Positions 1-9,085 of a stretch of 64,000 nt of DNA are shown here, piece after piece. Within the stretch, counting starts at the first letter, position 1. Each line of letters opens with the position of its first letter. Origin of the DNA: Aureococcus anophagefferens (lineage: Eukaryota; Sar; Pelagophyceae; Pelagomonadales; Pelagomonadaceae); NCBI RefSeq assembly GCF_000186865.1, contig NW_008705566.1, positions 1,162,432 through 1,226,431 of the forward strand, read 5' to 3'. A program made the position numbers and the translations under genes. A model generated the notes under the pieces. It saw only the letters and a program-made list of their open reading frames with translations, was not told the DNA's origin and did not search any database.

Positions 1-576
1 GCGGCCCGGCCGCCCGCGTGCCCGACGCTGATCTCCGCCTACAAACGCGCCGGACGCGCCTTGCCGAAAAGCTGGAAAGCCGCCCTGCTCAAGCAGACGA
101 AGACGTTGAAGCGGCTCAACGCGACGCCGGCGTACGCGGCGTTCCTCGACGCGTACCGCGCGTTCGTCAATGAGACGGTGGTCCCGCAGATCGGCGGCCC
201 GGTCGTCTACCAGTGCCCGCCGACGCTCCGCGTCTCGATGCCCGGCTCCAAGTGCATCGACGTGCACACGGACGCCGACTACGCGCGCCACGAGTCGGCG
301 GAGATCAACTACTGGGTGCCGCTGACCGACGTCGCCGCGTCGAACACGCTCTTCCTCGAGTCGCGTCCCGGCGAGGGCGACTACCGCCCCGTGGAGATGC
401 GCCTCGGCACGGGCCTGCGATTCGACGGCCAGCGATGCCGCCACTTTACGAGGGCGGACGCGGCCGCGACGACGCGCGTGTCCTTCGACTTCCGCGTCGT
501 GCCCGCGTCGCTGTGGCGCGGCGTCCACGGCGGAAAGATGGGGGATTATGGCGTCGAGCGAGGCGGCGTAACTTGA
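1..576 (+). CDS. StrG-like Fe(II)/2-oxoglutarate oxygenase, 5' partial
   Basis: The frame is open from the first base and ends at 576, so the start lies outside the window. The visible 191 residues resemble the phytanoyl-CoA-dioxygenase-like proteins annotated as streptomycin biosynthesis StrG. Seen: a metal-binding HxD (VHTDADY), the stretch INYWVPLTDV, a probable distal metal histidine in RCRHFT, and the 2-oxoglutarate-binding arginine region TTRVSFDFRVV. Family members hydroxylate small molecules; the substrate cannot be read from sequence. The last codons (KMGDYGV) are repeated out of the gene about 70 bp downstream. It converges on the dihydroxyacetone kinase gene with 77 bp between stops. 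Confidence 0.7.
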   Translation, partial: AARPPACPTLISAYKRAGRALPKSWKAALLKQTKTLKRLNATPAYAAFLDAYRAFVNETVVPQIGGPVVYQCPPTLRVSMPGSKCIDVHTDADYARHESAEINYWVPLTDVAASNTLFLESRPGEGDYRPVEMRLGTGLRFDGQRCRHFTRADAAATTRVSFDFRVVPASLWRGVHGGKMGDYGVERGGVT

Positions 577-648
577 GCCCTCCTAGAGGGCCGCGCGACG
601 TCCGCGGCTCCAAGATGGGCGACTACGGCGTCGCGGCGACTTAAGGAG
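532..648 (+). repeat. Imperfect duplication of the 3' end of the StrG-like gene
   Basis: The segment around 532-560 (GGCGGAAAGATGGGGGATTA) reappears at about 605-633 (GGCTCCAAGATGGGCGACTA), each followed by an in-frame stop and then by CTAGAG. The second copy lies in the short gap before the convergent neighbour, so the gene tail seems to have been copied once and then diverged. Confidence 0.55.
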
Positions 649-653
649 CTTGC

Positions 654-2678
654 CTAGAGCGCCGCGCCGGCGACGGCGGCGAACATGAGCCCGACGGCGT
701 GGGCGCCCGGGTCCGCGACGCCGTCCTGGACGTCCGCGGAGACGTAGGCGCTGCGGCCGTGCGTCGCGACGAGCTTCGCCGTGGACGCCGCGCCGTTTTG
801 GGCGGCGGCCGCCGCCGCGTCGAGGGTGCCCGCCTTCTCGAAGACGTCCGCCGCGGGCAGGAGCGCGTCGCACATCGTGCGGCTGCCGACCTTGGCGCCG
901 CCGCACTCCGAGATCGCGCCCGCGAAGGCGACGAACGCGCGCTTCCAGGCCGCGTCGGCGTCGGCGTCGCTCCAGTCCCCGGCGTGGGCCTTGACGGCGT
1001 CGCGCATGGACTTCTCCGCCGCCTTGAGGCCCAGGTTGTAGAGCGCGCCGGACGAGCCGCCCATCGAGTCCTCGACGGCTTTCGAGAGCGCCGCGAGGAA
1101 CGCGCACGCGCCCCGGGGCGCGCCGCCCGCGCGGTCCAGGAGCGACACGGCGGCCTTGGCGCCCTGGGCGAGCGTGATGCCGCAGTCGCCGTCGCCGACC
1201 TTCTCGTCCATGGCCGTCAGCGACTCCTCGCCGTCGACGATCGCCTTCGTGGCGGCGCGGAGCGCGTTCGCGAGGCGCGCGTCGACGAGGTCGTTTTCGA
1301 CGGCCGCCGGCGCCACGTCGTCGATGACACTCGCGTCCGGCGCCACCAACGGCGCCGGCGGCGCCGTGGGCTGCCAGTCGCCCGTGCGCATCGCGGGCGT
1401 CCAGCACGGCGCGTCGAGGCGCTCCAAGGTCTTCGCGTCGACGGCGAGCACGCTCAGGCTCACGCCGTGCATGTCGAGGGCCGTCATGAGGCCGCCGGAG
1501 AGGATGCGCTTCACGGTCTTGCCGCGCCGCTCGACGGCCCGCTTCGCCGCGGCGCCGAAGACCGCGAGCTCCATTGGGGTCGTCGCGCCCAGGTCGTTGA
1601 TGATCAACGCGACGTCGTCGCCGGCAGGCAGCGCGTTGACGCAGGCCTCGGCGAGCTTGTCCGCGACGTCCGACGCCGCGAGCGTCGGCGACTTTTCGGC
1701 GCCGGGCTCGCCGTGGATGCCGAGGCCGAGCTCGATCTCGCCGGGCCCGAGGCGGCCCGACGCCGGGCGGCCGGGCAGCGTGCAGACCTCGTAGGCGACG
1801 CCCATGGTCTTGACGGCGCTCGCCGTCGCCCGCGCCGCCGCGGCGACGTCGGCCAGCGGCGCGCCCGCGGCGGCCGCCGCGCCCGCGACCTTGTGCACCG
1901 CGAGCGTCCCCGCGAGGCCCCGCGGCGACTCCGCGTTGCTCAGCGCGACGTCGTCGGCGACGTAGACCGTCTCCACGGGGATGCCGTAGCGCGACGTCGC
2001 CGTCGCGGCGGCGATGCCGAAGTTCAGGCGGTCGCCCGTGTAGTTCTTGACGATTAAAAGGCAGCCGCCCGCGGGCGACGCCGTCGCGACGATGGCCGCG
2101 AGCACGGCCTTGGCGCTCGGCGACGCGAAGACGTCGCCGCAGACCGCCGCCGTCAGCGCGCCCTCGCCGACGAAGCCCGCGTGCGCCGGCTCGTGGCCGC
2201 TGCCGCCGCCGGAGATGAGCGAGACCTTGCCCTTGCCCTTGACGGCGGTCGCGTGGTCCGCGCGGACGACGACGCGGCAGCCGGCGGCGAAGGCGGCGTC
2301 GTCGAGGCGCGTCAGCGACGGGTTCAGCGCGATGACGGCGTCGAGCAGCGACTCCGTGAGCTCGCCGCCGCTGTCCTTGTCGAGGATCTTCTTGACGACG
2401 GGCTCCTTCTCCTCCTCGGCGCAGAACATCATCTTCATGTCCTTTTTTTTTTCCTCGCCCTGGCTCGCGTAGTAGGCGTAGGCGCTGGCGACGACGATCG
2501 ACGAGAGGATGAGGGCCGTGGCTCCGATGGACGAGAGCTCGATGGACGGGAGGCTCCGATGGACGAGAGGCTCCGATGGACGAGAGGCTCTGGCTTCTCG
2601 CGACGACGGCGGACGGAGAGCGGATGGGCTTGCCACAAAGTTGGCGATGCGTTCACCGAGACTACAACTAGCAGGCAC
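654..2678 (-). CDS. Dihydroxyacetone kinase (DhaK-DhaL fusion) with N-terminal membrane segment
   Basis: This is a single-chain ATP-dependent dihydroxyacetone/glyceraldehyde kinase of 674 residues, acting in glycerol and triose metabolism. The DhaK half (about 90-420) contains GGGSGHEPAHAGFVG and ELGLGIHGEPG, whose histidine forms the covalent hemiaminal with substrate. The DhaL half (about 465-674) contains DEKVGDGDCGITLAQGA, which binds Mg-ATP, and DSMGGSSGALYNL. The frame opens at 2678; residues about 52-71 are hydrophobic and precede EEKKKD, so the enzyme may be membrane-anchored. A later Met (2438) would remove this segment. A minisatellite lies inside the N-terminal codons. Confidence 0.9.
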   Translation of the reverse strand: MPASCSLGERIANFVASPSALRPPSSREARASRPSEPLVHRSLPSIELSSIGATALILSSIVVASAYAYYASQGEEKKKDMKMMFCAEEEKEPVVKKILDKDSGGELTESLLDAVIALNPSLTRLDDAAFAAGCRVVVRADHATAVKGKGKVSLISGGGSGHEPAHAGFVGEGALTAAVCGDVFASPSAKAVLAAIVATASPAGGCLLIVKNYTGDRLNFGIAAATATSRYGIPVETVYVADDVALSNAESPRGLAGTLAVHKVAGAAAAAGAPLADVAAAARATASAVKTMGVAYEVCTLPGRPASGRLGPGEIELGLGIHGEPGAEKSPTLAASDVADKLAEACVNALPAGDDVALIINDLGATTPMELAVFGAAAKRAVERRGKTVKRILSGGLMTALDMHGVSLSVLAVDAKTLERLDAPCWTPAMRTGDWQPTAPPAPLVAPDASVIDDVAPAAVENDLVDARLANALRAATKAIVDGEESLTAMDEKVGDGDCGITLAQGAKAAVSLLDRAGGAPRGACAFLAALSKAVEDSMGGSSGALYNLGLKAAEKSMRDAVKAHAGDWSDADADAAWKRAFVAFAGAISECGGAKVGSRTMCDALLPAADVFEKAGTLDAAAAAAQNGAASTAKLVATHGRSAYVSADVQDGVADPGAHAVGLMFAAVAGAAL
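2519..2592. repeat. Minisatellite, ~21-bp unit GATGGACGAGAGGCTCC
   Basis: About three imperfect copies of GATGGACGAGAGGCTCC lie in the 5' coding end of the dihydroxyacetone kinase gene. They would encode a repeated SEPLVHRS/LPSIELSS-like stretch. Repeat expansion may be responsible for the long N-terminus, which supports checking the start codon. Confidence 0.55.
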
Positions 2679-2717
2679 GAGCGGCCCGACTGACGCGTCT
2701 TGCGTCTGGGCAACATT

Positions 2718-3341
2718 ATGGACCGGCGAACGGGAATGTTAATGGCGGGCACGGCCGTCGTGACCATCGTCGTCTACAATGTCGTGCGCAGCTTGCTGTG
2801 GCCGAAAAAGAAACGCGAGGAGAGCGTCAACACGCTGGAGATCCGGCCGCCCTTCCCTCCCGAGATCATCCAGCTGCTGACGTCGAGCGTGCTGTGCTAC
2901 CTGAGCACGCTATCAGATGGCGCGCCGCACTTGTCGCTCATGAACTTCACGTACTGCGCCAAGGACGAGAAGATCATCATGAGCACGCGACGAGACACCA
3001 CCAAGTTCCGCGCGCTCTCCGAGAACAAGCGCGTCGCGGTGCTCATCCACGACTTCCCGTCGGAGCACCGCGAGCGCGCGGCGGCGGCGAGCGCCAAGGC
3101 CGCGGGCACGCCCCAGACCCACGCGCAGACATACTCCGTGACCCTCTACGGCAACGTGAAGGTCGAGAGCGGCGCCGACGCCGAGCGCTACCGCGCCGCG
3201 CACCTCAAGCGCAACGGGCCGAACCAGAAGCAGTTCATCGTCGGCGACAACATCGCCATCATCACGGTCCTCGTCGACCTCGCGAAGATCTGCAACCAGG
3301 CCGACCAGGTCCACGTCTGGACCTCGCAAAAGTCCATGTAA
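2718..3341 (+). CDS. Membrane-anchored FMN-binding split-barrel (pyridoxamine oxidase-like) protein
   Basis: 207 residues from ATG 2718. A hydrophobic segment (MLMAGTAVVTIVVYNVVRSL, about residues 5-25) is followed by KKKR, then a split-barrel domain of the pyridoxamine 5'-phosphate oxidase superfamily: FPPEIIQLLTSSVLCYLSTL, GAPHLSLMNFTY, IIMSTRRDTTKFRALSEN and RVAVLIHDFPSE match the usual strand order and flavin-phosphate site. These proteins bind FMN or F420 and often act as oxidoreductases; true PNPO activity is not implied. It is divergent from the kinase gene with only 39 bp between starts. Confidence 0.75.
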   Translation: MDRRTGMLMAGTAVVTIVVYNVVRSLLWPKKKREESVNTLEIRPPFPPEIIQLLTSSVLCYLSTLSDGAPHLSLMNFTYCAKDEKIIMSTRRDTTKFRALSENKRVAVLIHDFPSEHRERAAAASAKAAGTPQTHAQTYSVTLYGNVKVESGADAERYRAAHLKRNGPNQKQFIVGDNIAIITVLVDLAKICNQADQVHVWTSQKSM

Positions 3342-3495
3342 CGGTGTTGTGTTTCCACTTTTCGTTTCGTATGCGGTGCTGTGTTTCCACTCGCGCACGT
3401 CGAGATTGCGCGCGCGCCTCCCGGACGCTGGGACGGCCGCTTCAGGGAGCTTCAACATCGATGTTGTCGTAAGTCTTGAAGTCGAGAAGAAGGCG

Positions 3496-5091
3496 ATGGG
3501 CATGCTGTTGCAGCTATGCGCGCTCGTCGCGCTGCCCACGGCGGCACCCCTGTTGCAACCCACCGCTCGACGCGCGCCTCGACTCACCCGGCTGCGCGCC
3601 GTCGGCAACGAGGCGCTGTCGGCGAAGAGCTGGGAGGCCGTGGGCGCGTCGGCGGAGATGGTCGGCGCGGCGGTGGCCTGCGGCGCCGGCGACGGGCCGA
3701 CGAAGATCCAGGCCATGTGCTACGCCGCCGTCGCGAACAACAAGGACTGCCTCATCGCGGACCAGACGGGCTCGGGCAAGACCCTCGCGTACCTGCTGCC
3801 CGTCGTCGAGAAGCTCCGCGCCGAGGAGAAAGAGAACAATGAACCGCGAAAAAACGCCGACGGCGCCTGCGCGCCGCGGGCCGTCGTGCTGGCGCCGACG
3901 GCGGAGCTCGCGGCGCAGGTCTTCGGCGTCGCGCGGGCCGTGAGCGCGTCCGGCGCGGCCGTGCGCGCGCGGTGCGCGACGTCCGAGGGCTTCGACGCGC
4001 GCGACGCGGCGAGAGCGTTGAAGCGCGGCGGCGGCGCCTGCGACATCCTGATCGCGACGCCGGGCCGCCTGGCGAAGCTCCTCGACATGGGCGCCGTGAG
4101 CCTCGCGCGCGCGGGCGACGTCGTCTTGGACGAGGTCGACGTGCTCGCCCTGGCGGACGACGGCGCGGCTCTAAAGCCCATCTTGAGCGCCGACGGCGTC
4201 GGCGCGGAGGCGCGCTTCGTCTTCGTCACGGCGACCTTACCGAAGCGCGTCGAGAAGCAGCTCCGCGACGAGTTCGAGGGTTTAGAAACCTTCAAGGGCC
4301 CCGGGTTGCACCGCGCGCCGCTCGGGCTGTCCGTCGCGCTCGTGGACTGCAGCGCGCCCCGCGAGCCGGCCCGGGCGGGGTCGTCGTCGGGCCGGCGGCG
4401 CCCGGCCGACGACGATTTGCTGGATTTGGACGCCATCTTCGAGGAGGACGTCGCCGAGGGCAAGCCCGCGCGGAAGCCGTCGCGCGACAAGAAGGGCCGG
4501 AACGGGCCCAAGGCCGCGCCGACGCGGCAGGAGGCCGCGGCGACGAAGAAGGTCGACGCCGTCTTCGAGCGCAAGAAGGCGGCCCTGCTGGAGTCGCTGA
4601 CTCTAGGCCGCGCGCCCGTCGACGGCTCCGCGGCGACCGCGGGCCTGGGCGCGGCCGCGCGGTCGCTGGTCTTCTGCAACACGATCGAGTCGTGCCGCCG
4701 CGTCGAGAACGCGCTGAAGCGCGCGGACCGCCGGGGCCGGGACCGCAGCCTGCTGGCCTACCACAGCGCCCTGCCCGCCGACGCGCGGCGAAAGAACCTG
4801 GGGACCTTCGCGGCCGCGAGCTCCCGAAACCCGGCGGTCCTCGTGTGCACGGACCGCGCGAGTCGCGGCGTCGACTTCGACGAGCCCGTGGACCTCGTCG
4901 TGCTCTTCGACTGGCCCCGGGACCCCAACGAGTTCCTGCGCCGCGTCGGGCGCACGGCGCGCTGCGGCCGCAAGGGCCACGCGACGATCCTGGCCGCGGG
5001 CGCGTACCTGCCCCTGGCGCGCGAGGTCAAGGCCGCGTGCGACGACGGCCGGCCCGTGGACTCGGCCGGCGGGGACAGCGACGTGTTCTAA
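3496..5091 (+). CDS. DEAD-box-type RNA helicase, secretory/plastid-targeted N-terminus
   Basis: 531 residues from ATG 3496, chosen because it gives a hydrophobic leader (MGMLLQLCALVALPTAAPLL) followed by an arginine-rich, transit-like stretch. Helicase motifs in order: I DQTGSGKT, Ia APTAELAAQV, Ib ATPGRLAKLL, II DEVD (variant of DEAD), III TAT (variant of SAT), IV LVFCNT, V VLVCTDRASRGVDF, VI RRVGRTARCGRKG. A basic, low-complexity insert (about 300-365) lies between the two RecA domains. It probably unwinds or anneals RNA in the plastid; the organelle is inferred from the leader only. The stop is 8 bp from that of the convergent hydrolase. Confidence 0.85.
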   Translation: MGMLLQLCALVALPTAAPLLQPTARRAPRLTRLRAVGNEALSAKSWEAVGASAEMVGAAVACGAGDGPTKIQAMCYAAVANNKDCLIADQTGSGKTLAYLLPVVEKLRAEEKENNEPRKNADGACAPRAVVLAPTAELAAQVFGVARAVSASGAAVRARCATSEGFDARDAARALKRGGGACDILIATPGRLAKLLDMGAVSLARAGDVVLDEVDVLALADDGAALKPILSADGVGAEARFVFVTATLPKRVEKQLRDEFEGLETFKGPGLHRAPLGLSVALVDCSAPREPARAGSSSGRRRPADDDLLDLDAIFEEDVAEGKPARKPSRDKKGRNGPKAAPTRQEAAATKKVDAVFERKKAALLESLTLGRAPVDGSAATAGLGAAARSLVFCNTIESCRRVENALKRADRRGRDRSLLAYHSALPADARRKNLGTFAAASSRNPAVLVCTDRASRGVDFDEPVDLVVLFDWPRDPNEFLRRVGRTARCGRKGHATILAAGAYLPLAREVKAACDDGRPVDSAGGDSDVF

Positions 5092-5099
5092 CACCGCCC

Positions 5100-7063
5100 C
5101 TAGAGCGCCCCGGCGACCGTCGCTTTCGTGGCGATGCCGATGGGGCTGCCCATCTGGCTGCTCCGCGCGGACGGCGGCGTGGTGGGGGGCGTCTCCTTGG
5201 GAGGCGGCGGCGCGGCGTCCAAGCGCCGGAGCGCGTCGAGGAAGTGCGCCGACGTCGCCACGGCGCCGAAGAGCCCGCCCTCGAGACAGACGCTCTCGAC
5301 GAAGGACCGCTTGAGCCGCGCGTCGACGCAGCCGCAGCAGTCCGACAGCAGGAGCGTCTCGTAGTCTGCGACGGGGTCGGATTTCTTCACATCTTCAGGC
5401 GAAATTTACGCGAAAAAACACTCCTGTCGCTCGACGCTGGAAGAGGCCGAGGTCGTTCGCGTGGCGCAGCGTCGAGTGGACGCAGCAGTCGAGCGTGTTG
5501 CCGACGACGACGAGGTGGCGCACGCCCGCACACCGCAGCAGGCGGTCCAGGTCCGTGCCGATGAAGGCGTCGTTCGCCGTCTTGTCGATCACGGGCTCGC
5601 CCTCGCGGGGCCGCGCGGCCTCGACGATCTCGCTGCCCGGCTCGCCGCGGACGAAGAGGCGCCCTAGGGGGCCCGCGGCACCCACGGTCACGCCCGCGCG
5701 CTTGAACTTGCGCCGCGCGTAGGCCGACAGATCCGCGAGGTCTGGCCGGTAGCCCTGGCGCGTGTGGAAGCAGCGGATCGACTTGGCGCGGCACGCGCGG
5801 AGCACCGCCTGGACCTTGGGCAGCGGCTCGCGGAGCGGCGCGACGTCGTAGCCTAGCGGAGGGTTCGTTTTCGGAGAGCAAGCGGAGAGACGCCGCGCGG
5901 CGACCCATGGCGCACATGTAGCCGCCCTCGTCGCAGAAGTCGCGCTGGAGGTCGATGACTAGGAGCGCCGTCGTCGCCGGGTCCAGCGCGTCGCCGCCGA
6001 GGGGGAACGCGAAGGGCCGCGCGGCGATCTTGTGCCGCGCCTCGACGAGGTCCGTCGGCCGCGGCGTCGTCGGCACCTGGGAGCGCGAGCGCGTCTCTCG
6101 CGAAACGAGTCGTCGGGCGCGGGTCCGCGCGGGGCTCGGGTCGACGCCCGCGCGGCGGCCGATCTTCTCGACCTCGTCGGCGCGCAGGCCGCGCGACAGG
6201 CGCTCGTCGCCGTCGGCGGCGCCGTAGAGCGCGCCGTCGGCGCACCGCGGCGCGTCTTTTTCGGCCGCGGAGCAATCCGCGAAGGCGTAGACGCGCGTGC
6301 CGTCCTCCCGCGACTCCGCGGGCGCCGCGGGCCGCCGCCCCGCCGCCGAGAGCGCCAGCACCGCCGGCAGCACGACGCTCGCCGCCTTGGGCGCGCCCGA
6401 GAGCCGCTTCACGGCCTTGCCGACGCCGGGCGACGTCCGCACGTCCGCGAGGTCGAAGCGGAGCGCGTCCGGCGCGACGCAGCACAGCCGCGGCAGCGCG
6501 AGCGTCGCCGCGAGGAGGGCGCGCTCGTCGACGACGTACACGCCAAAAACCGTCGCGTCGTCCTGGTCGCCGCTCGCGACGCAGACGCCGTCGTCGCCGT
6601 CGACGTAGAGCTTCGCGCCGCGCGCGACGGCCCAGCCGACGAAGATCCGCGTCACGGATTCGGCGTCGCCCGCGTAGTCGAGCCAGGCCTCGCGGTCCCG
6701 GCCGCAGACGGCCAGCAGCCGCCGGCCGCGCCAGCCCGCCGCCGGCGCGTAGGATTTCGCGACGCGCCGCTTGTCGAGGCCCGCGAGCCGCGCGGACGCC
6801 GGCGACGCGCCGCGCGCGCGCGGCGGCCGCCCGCCGCTGTCGGCCCGGGGCCGCGAGCGCTCGACGCCGACCTCGATGCAGAGCATGCCGTCCGCGGAGC
6901 TCAGGCCGCCGCCGATGACGGCGGGCTGCTCGCCGTGTTCGACGGCCCCGATGTCCCACGGCGAATCCCGCCAGGGCTCGTCGGACAGGAGCATCTCGGG
7001 GACGCGGGCGAAGGGCGCCGGCTCGTCGAAGCCGAACTCCACCGGCGCCTGGGCATGGTTCAT
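5100..7063 (-). CDS. Isochorismatase-like cysteine hydrolase with long N-terminal extension, three exons
   Basis: Exons 7063-5905, 5852-5436 and 5365-5100 join in frame to 613 residues. Intron 1 (5904-5853, 52 bp) and intron 2 (5435-5366, 70 bp) both have GT..AG borders in the sense strand; intron 2 is an introner-like element. The C-terminal half is an isochorismatase fold: Asp in LLVIDLQRDFCDEGGY, Lys in VIDKTANDAFIGTDLD and Cys in VGNTLDCCVHSTLRHANDL form the D-K-C triad. The first ~350 residues match nothing I recognise. The family includes nicotinamidases and ureidohydrolases; substrate unknown. An upstream in-frame ATG at 7150 would add 29 residues. Confidence 0.8.
5366..5435 (-). mobile_element. 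Introner-like element family C, copy 1 (intron of isochorismatase gene)
   Basis: This 70-bp intron is about 90% identical over ~65 bp to the intron at 17668-17744, including TCACATCTTCAGGCGA and GCGAAAAAACACTCC on the plus strand, although the host proteins are unrelated. Splicing leaves FQ|HYETLLLSD in frame. No clear target duplication remains, so this copy appears eroded at its 3' end relative to copy 2. Confidence 0.75.
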
Positions 7064-7266
7064 TGCAGGAAGCCGGCTTTCGGGGCTGCCTTCGAGCACG
7101 GGAAGGCAGGCCAGCGGAGCCGCAATGATGCTCTGCCGCCGGCGCCGCATCGATCTGAGCCCGTCGTCGCGCCGCGCCCGCCGCCCGCTCCGCGCCGGTC
7201 CGGATCGGCGCGACCGCTCGTCGTCGGCGCCCGCCGGCCGGCGCGCCTCTGCGGGCCGAAGAAGCG

Positions 7267-7704
7267 ATGGCGTCCGAGGCGCCGCTCCCGCTGGCGCCCG
7301 AGGGCGCGTGCCCCGCGGCGCCGGCGCACGACGCCCACCAGAGCCTGCTCGTCGTGCTCGTTTTTTCCAACATGGTGCTCCTCTTCCTCGTCGGCCTGCT
7401 GAGCCGGCGCCTCGAGCGCGTCAACGCGAACGTGTCGCGGCTGCTCAAGGCGACGATCATGAACGGCGCGCGTCCCGCCGACGCGCCGGCGGCGCCGTCG
7501 CCGTCGCCGGCGACGCCGGCGAGCCCGCACGCCGGCGGCGCCGCGTCGCCCGTGCCCGAGTCCCTCGCGCGCGAGCTCGTCAACGGCCACGTGACCATGC
7601 TGAAGAAGACGCTCTCGAACGAGAGCCTCCGCAGCTCGCTCTCCGCGGACGACTTCGCGTCCCTCCAGTACATGCTCGGCGACGAGGACGGCGTGAACAT
7701 GTGA
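7267..7704 (+). CDS. Small single-pass membrane protein, unknown
   Basis: 145 residues with one hydrophobic segment (LLVVLVFSNMVLLFLVGLLS, about residues 28-47), an alanine/proline-rich linker and an amphipathic C-terminal part (TMLKKTLSNESLRSSLSADD). No known domain is recognised. It starts 204 bp from the divergent isochorismatase-like gene. The codon pattern fits the neighbours and the ATG is the first in the frame. Confidence 0.6.
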   Translation: MASEAPLPLAPEGACPAAPAHDAHQSLLVVLVFSNMVLLFLVGLLSRRLERVNANVSRLLKATIMNGARPADAPAAPSPSPATPASPHAGGAASPVPESLARELVNGHVTMLKKTLSNESLRSSLSADDFASLQYMLGDEDGVNM

Positions 7705-8374
7705 GGGGGGGCGGCGCGCCCGTAAGAGGGTCAATCGGCGGGAGCGGTCGTCCTAAAGCCCCGCGGCCGCGCGCGCGAAGTTTACGCAGATAGTTGAACT
7801 CCGAGCTAAAGTTGCTCGCGCCCATGCCCACGGCGTCGACGGCGCAGATCCTCGGCAACAACGAGTCCTTCGAGCCCTTCACGTCGAACATGTACACCCG
7901 GTGGGCTGCGTGCAAGGCTGCCGCCTTCTCGGGCGTCACCCGGTGGGCTGCGTGCGGGGCTGCCATCGGCTCGTCGGCCATGGCGCAGGTCGCTGCCGTG
8001 AGCATGCTGCCCCATTGCGCGAGCGGCACCGGGCTGGCCTCGCGAGGCGCCATTTTATTGCAAGATAGGGTCCGCAAGCGAGACGTCGACGACCACGCGT
8101 ACGCTCCGCGACTTTTACTAGCAGCAAGTTCGGACGATATAGCCCTCCAGACCTCCTTCACGAGGATGGCCTCGAGGCGCACCCCCGACACCTTCTCCGC
8201 GCAGAGCCCCATGCACACGAAGAAGAAGAAGAAGAACCCCCCGGGCGCCAACGTTTGAGTGCGCGGCGGTCCGCCCTTGCGACGGGGGCGAGCGGTTGCC
8301 GCCCCTGCAAGTGCGCATCTTCTGCGCGAGTGGGCTTACAAGTTTCTTACAAGGGGGTTGGCGTCGCGCGATGC
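7705..8374. other. Unassigned 670 bp with a 26-bp direct repeat and two competing small ORFs
   Basis: Plus 7794-8258 (154 codons) and minus 8053-7580 (158 codons, overlapping the neighbour's 3' end) are both open, but neither looks like a known protein. CCCGGTGGGCTGCGTGC occurs twice, at about 7897 and 7937. The minus frame would read HAAHRV twice. I cannot decide between a small gene and intergenic DNA. Confidence 0.4.
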
Positions 8375-8845
8375 CTACAGCTGCGCGACGCGGCCGAGGC
8401 CGGCGGGCGGGGCGGCGTCCGCCGTCTCGCTCGGTCTCCGGTGCGCGGCGTCCTCGGAGATGCGCTCGCGCATGCGCGTGCGCCGCGCCGGCGAGGGCCC
8501 CGCCGCCTCGAGCGCCCAGTACTCCTCGGCGCTGATCGCCGGCGCCGGCGCGTCGTCGATCGGTTCGTAGGCGAACGCGTCGCCGTTCACGTCCCAGATG
8601 TCGATGCACGCGACTTCGCGGCTTTCGACGCCACAGACCTCGATGCCGTCGTCGGCCTCGTCGAAGTAGTCCACGCCGCAGGCGTCGCCGGTACACGACC
8701 AGTTGTCCCACTCGGCGGCGGGAATCATCTCGTCTGCCGACGCGCGGAGCACAGCTTGCCGCGGCCCGAACGTCAACGGGACACTTTTGGGGCACAGCGC
8801 GAGGCTGCTGGCAGCGGTGGAGAGCAGGGAGAGGGTTTTGAGCAT
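8375..8845 (-). CDS. Small acidic secreted protein, unknown
   Basis: 156 residues beginning with a good signal peptide (MLKTLSLLSTAASSLALC). The mature part is acidic and has several cysteines (SCTGDACGVDYFDEADDG, EVCGVESREVACIDIWD), followed by an arginine- and alanine-rich tail. No family recognised. The product could be secreted or sent to the plastid. It is divergent from the sulfotransferase-like gene across ~240 bp. Confidence 0.6.
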   Translation of the reverse strand: MLKTLSLLSTAASSLALCPKSVPLTFGPRQAVLRASADEMIPAAEWDNWSCTGDACGVDYFDEADDGIEVCGVESREVACIDIWDVNGDAFAYEPIDDAPAPAISAEEYWALEAAGPSPARRTRMRERISEDAAHRRPSETADAAPPAGLGRVAQL

Positions 8846-9085
8846 GGTACTGAGGTGACGGAGCGCAAAGAACGCTCAGAGCATCAGCGGCGATCGGGGA
8901 TGACGTGCAGCAACGTGCAGGTAAACGACGACGCGGCACGACCTTTTATCGCGCTGCCCTCTCGTCGAGCACAAGCAGCCCCGGCTCGGCGTCTTCCAGG
9001 AAGAATACACAATTGCGAGCGCCAGCAGAAAGCAGCCAGCACCAGGCCGGCCACCAGCGGCAGCCGCAGCAAAAACACCACTGCG

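Noticed and set aside
583..1407. A 274-codon minus-strand frame
   Set aside because: It is the wrong frame of the dihydroxyacetone kinase gene, with a low-complexity arginine/glycine translation.
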